NCBI RefSeq assembly: GCF_021390535.1
Contig: NZ_JAJUXG010000020.1
Coordinates: 62,001 to 126,000, forward strand
Direction: 5' to 3'
DNA: 64,000 nt
DNA from: Dyadobacter sp. CY312
Lineage (GTDB): Bacteria > Bacteroidota > Bacteroidia > Cytophagales > Spirosomataceae
The translations under genes were made by a program, and so were the position numbers. Below, piece by piece: positions 62,301-64,000 of this stretch. Under the pieces are notes generated by a model. It was not told where the DNA came from. It did no database searches and worked only from the letters and a program-made list of their open reading frames with translations. Positions within the stretch are counted from its first letter, which is position 1; every line of letters begins with the position of its first letter.

Positions 62301-64000
62301 TGTCAAACCGTCGATTCCTGTACCGGTCAATGCCTTCCCCCATTTGGCGTCATAGGTAGCGGAAGATACCTGGCTAAGCTGGTTGGTCGACGATTCGGGA
62401 TACCGCCCCTTTGTATCATAAACCACAGAGCTACTGCTTACCGCAGGTGCATTGTCCCCGTAAGGCGTCACTGTTGTCTTTTTCAGATTGCCCCAAGGAA
62501 AGTATTCATAGCCTGTTACAACTTTCTTTGCAAGACCGTCGAAATCTGTTTTGGAGGTGAGCTGACCTAGTCCATTGTATCCCATCACCTGTGTTGCTGC
62601 AAAAGCGGTCTGACCGCTTCTGGTTTTGGTGGTGGTAACTGTGGTAGGTTTGTTGGGGGTACCTGACGGATATGCCCCATACAACGCATCCGTAACAACC
62701 GTTTCGACACCGTTGGTTTGAGTACTTTTTGTAACATTGCCATAACTGTCAAACGTATTGTTCACGCTACTCGCTGTACGCCCTTCAAACACGTTGTTCT
62801 CAGAACTGCTTTTCAAACGATACAAAAAACGCTTGTCGGCAGCAGGACCCTGAGCTATAAACTCATTGACAATTGTGGTTTCTGTCAGCAGGACATTACC
62901 AGCAGTCAGGTATGTTGCTGTTTTCTTTGGAGCTGAGGTGTAGTAAGTCGTATTGAACTCGTTTTCGGAAACCGTTTTCGTGCCCGAAGTCAGATTCGAG
63001 ACTGTCACCTTACCAAAACCAAGAGAGCCCTTACCAGATCTGTGCAACCTCAAACCTTCATAACTATATTGTGCGGTAGAAAGGCCTCCGATACCATTAG
63101 GCACCTTCATGTCGGATGCAAGTATGGCTGCCGGCTGGATCACGTTTAGCGGGAAAGAGGAAGTAGCGCTGCCTTTTGTGTAGAATGTACCACCTTCCAC
63201 CAAGCTCTTGTAATTCCACTCTGTTACATGATTGAATCCGTTGCTAACCTTTTGCAGAAGATTATCTGTGCCGTTCTTGTTGAAGAACTGGACGTGAACG
63301 TTCGTACCACCAGAGGTGACCAGATCAGTGCGGCCATCTCCATCTAAATCCATTGGAACATCTGCTTGATATGTAATAGTGGAGGGACGGCCATAAGCAT
63401 TGATTGTTTCGCTAAAAAACAGTTCCTTACTTTTAAATGTATCCCCCTGACTGTAGTAAATGTCAGTTACCAAAAAGGTATGTAAATTATTGCCCCCAAT
63501 TGGATTTTCATATACAACTTGTCGCATCCAATAGTGATAGATATCAGACTTGCCATCTCCATTATAATCACCTACTATAAATCTATCTGTTTGCCCTCCC
63601 ACCTGGCTCGGTGAATTTGAAAACCAACGTTGGGCTAATTCAAAAGGTGTTTGAATAAAACCCGTTCCACTGGAAATCTCTTTGTAAAGCGTAGAAAAAT
63701 TAGTGTTTGCATAAATAATATCAGTTTTCCCGTCACCATTAAAGTCGCCAATAAAACTAAGATCTCTATTTGGTAATAAACCACTCGCCAATCGAACCGC
63801 ATTATATCCTTGTATGGTAAAGACCTCGTAAGAGCCAATGTTTTCGACCATCAGATCCGTTTTTCCGTCACCATTAAAATCCAGAGGAGTGATTCTCGTT
63901 GCGGTATGCCACATATTGGGTGGTAAACTTACGGTACCAGAGGGGTTTATCTCCCCGCAAGCACCGGTCGTCAAATAGTTACCGCATATAAATGCACCGT
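59343..64000 (-). CDS. Full-length FG-GAP/RHS polymorphic toxin (5' end outside the window)
   Basis: At least 1550 residues; the frame runs off the right edge, so the N-terminus is unseen (the TTG at 63974 is not a real start). Numbered from 63974: FG-GAP/VCBS-like Ca-binding repeats at about 32, 76, 136 and 208 (DFNGDGKTD, GDFNGDGKTD, GDYNGDGKSD, DLDGDGRTD); many YD/RHS repeats from about 380 to 1100 (YDAYGRQTKLTD, YDAFGRVATL); RHS core at about 1130-1240 ([52 protein letters not shown]); then a unique 303-residue end. That end has a Gly/Ala-rich linker and a final domain NNYTTMYRNMSSEEYSSF...KQFWMTPDGLQNW, possibly ADP-ribosyltransferase-like (weak). RHS shells encapsulate the toxin. The secretion route is not visible. 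Confidence 0.85.
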   Translation of the reverse strand, partial: GAFICGNYLTTGACGEINPSGTVSLPPNMWHTATRITPLDFNGDGKTDLMVENIGSYEVFTIQGYNAVRLASGLLPNRDLSFIGDFNGDGKTDIIYANTNFSTLYKEISSGTGFIQTPFELAQRWFSNSPSQVGGQTDRFIVGDYNGDGKSDIYHYWMRQVVYENPIGGNNLHTFLVTDIYYSQGDTFKSKELFFSETINAYGRPSTITYQADVPMDLDGDGRTDLVTSGGTNVHVQFFNKNGTDNLLQKVSNGFNHVTEWNYKSLVEGGTFYTKGSATSSFPLNVIQPAAILASDMKVPNGIGGLSTAQYSYEGLRLHRSGKGSLGFGKVTVSNLTSGTKTVSENEFNTTYYTSAPKKTATYLTAGNVLLTETTIVNEFIAQGPAADKRFLYRLKSSSENNVFEGRTASSVNNTFDSYGNVTKSTQTNGVETVVTDALYGAYPSGTPNKPTTVTTTKTRSGQTAFAATQVMGYNGLGQLTSKTDFDGLAKKVVTGYEYFPWGNLKKTTVTPYGDNAPAVSSSSVVYDTKGRYPESSTNQLSQVSSATYDAKWGKALTGTGIDGLTTSYQYDGFGRTKIITPPATTAYNITETYGWDINTAEGTVWYSLVSQPGKPYVKTWYDLLGRERKTETKGFDDQLVTQTQAYDARGNVSVSTQPHKAAEPFVTTTTSYDTYNRRSVTNGGALGSTTTTYAYSAGNLTVTTAAPNGTSSKTTDASGKVIAATDNGGTLNYTYYSHGGLRDVKNGSTTLTSNEYDAYGRQTKLTDGNAGVTQYVYNAVGQLISQTNASGQTHTMAYNIMGQVTSRVGPEGTTSYSYGTTNTGGESKNRIKQVTGFTPGNQTNYIYDAFGRVATLVEKVDATDHVTSYTYNNLNEILTTTYPSGLVITNAYKVNGYLEKIKNGSTDLYTVTAMNGQDQVTSHLKGTKSSTTTYSWGFPTSYVTTGIQSYELAWDYQKGNLTSRKDARSTVNKTETFLYDNLNRLTSATVSGSAAFTATYASNGNVNTKTDAGTYSYDATKFNAVTGVTNPAPVPVPLMQQDISYTAFMQPNVITENNYELTYTYGADYERIKSVTKQGGSVINTRFYFADGFEKDITAGTTRYIQYIASPAGLAAIVESIGTTHTVHYTYTDHLGSILTVTNSAGTTIEGEQSFDAWGRRRNVTSWALLAPTASTGLPVWLYRGYTGHEHLDRFGLTNMNGRMYDPVLGRMLSPDNYVQESGMTQSFNRYTYAMNNPLVYTDPDGNFWNFVIGAAIGGFSGWQIGKAKGASGWGMFGYIVGGAAIGAATAGIGEAVTGAFGAAASGATSASIGAYATAGAATGAFGGAAFSALGGGSWGEVGKAALMGGLLGGAGGAFSGYLKYANYESAMQRSLERQISNKDYWLAQIGDPGDKPIFAGTLGAVTITRPWWHGLGFTLARGVASVLTLPFILEGDVSKKRPNNYTTMYRNMSSEEYSSFMRKGKNFGFGKGMFDSKQFWMTPDGLQNWNGSGMTTGPYNVAISVPTKVIGPNGLVQLRQLDGHLAGTVRASNLNTFNRVKIVIHVFGN

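Noticed and set aside
61782-62570. A 262-codon plus-strand frame opposite the RHS toxin
   Set aside because: It is antisense to repetitive YD-repeat coding sequence, where long shadow frames are common.
1-64000. CRISPR arrays, rRNA genes and complete tRNA genes
   Set aside because: No regularly spaced direct repeats and no full RNA gene could be found; only a short tRNA-like 3' remnant at 51454.

Overview
The window is typical of a free-living Bacteroidota, probably of the order Cytophagales (Dyadobacter/Spirosoma-like; the genus is inference). The grounds are two SusC/SusD pairs, many lipoproteins with short lipoboxes, TAnnTTTG -7 promoter elements, outer-membrane barrels with MKK-type signals, and weak or absent Shine-Dalgarno sequences.

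Layout. 1-6.2 kb: an STN-bearing SusC, a SusD and a DUF3823 lipoprotein, closed by a strong terminator. 6.3-7.3 kb: a graveyard holding a LytTR response-regulator stub and a lipoprotein with a stop codon in its signal peptide. 7.3-8.5 kb (minus): a 10-TM DMT-type permease behind a Trp-rich 28-aa leader peptide and an intrinsic terminator, which looks like a classical tryptophan attenuator. 8.6-12 kb: a TonB siderophore receptor divergent from a catalytically degenerate NUDIX-type regulator. 12-19.5 kb: a GntR-type regulator divergent from a second SusC/SusD pair and a GH78-like enzyme, with a perfect palindrome over the promoter. 19.6-22 kb: NIPSNAP protein, an AraC remnant, a 173-bp mobile repeat and an AI-2E transporter.

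22-38 kb is a stress/ion region: two P2-type cation ATPases, cupin, AdhP alcohol dehydrogenase, tandem universal stress protein, triple- and single-BON proteins, several small membrane proteins, a DUF1275 protein, an outer-membrane barrel and two paralogous AraC regulators with a degenerate HMA-like N-terminus. Histidine-kinase and YtxH pseudogenes are embedded in it. 38-41 kb: LysE exporter, second 173-bp repeat, and a DUF7674-like/GNAT fusion. 40.8-51.2 kb (minus) is a full kdp potassium-uptake operon: 5'-truncated sigma54 activator, a 92-aa protein, two tiny membrane ORFs (one is KdpF), KdpA, KdpB, KdpC, a porin, and a KdpD split into a sensor ATPase and a separate histidine kinase. 51.2-52.1 kb holds a terminator, a tRNA-like remnant, a lyase-like remnant and the third 173-bp repeat.

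52.1-64 kb (minus) is the most striking part: a large FG-GAP/RHS toxin (its 5' end lies beyond the window) with its immunity gene, followed by three displaced RHS tips. Each tip keeps the conserved RHS core, carries a different toxin end, and is followed by its own lipoprotein immunity gene. The tips lack usable starts and carry frameshifts or deletions upstream of the core, as expected for silent donor cassettes of a recombining polymorphic-toxin locus. Two of the three tips end in HExxH metallopeptidase-like domains.
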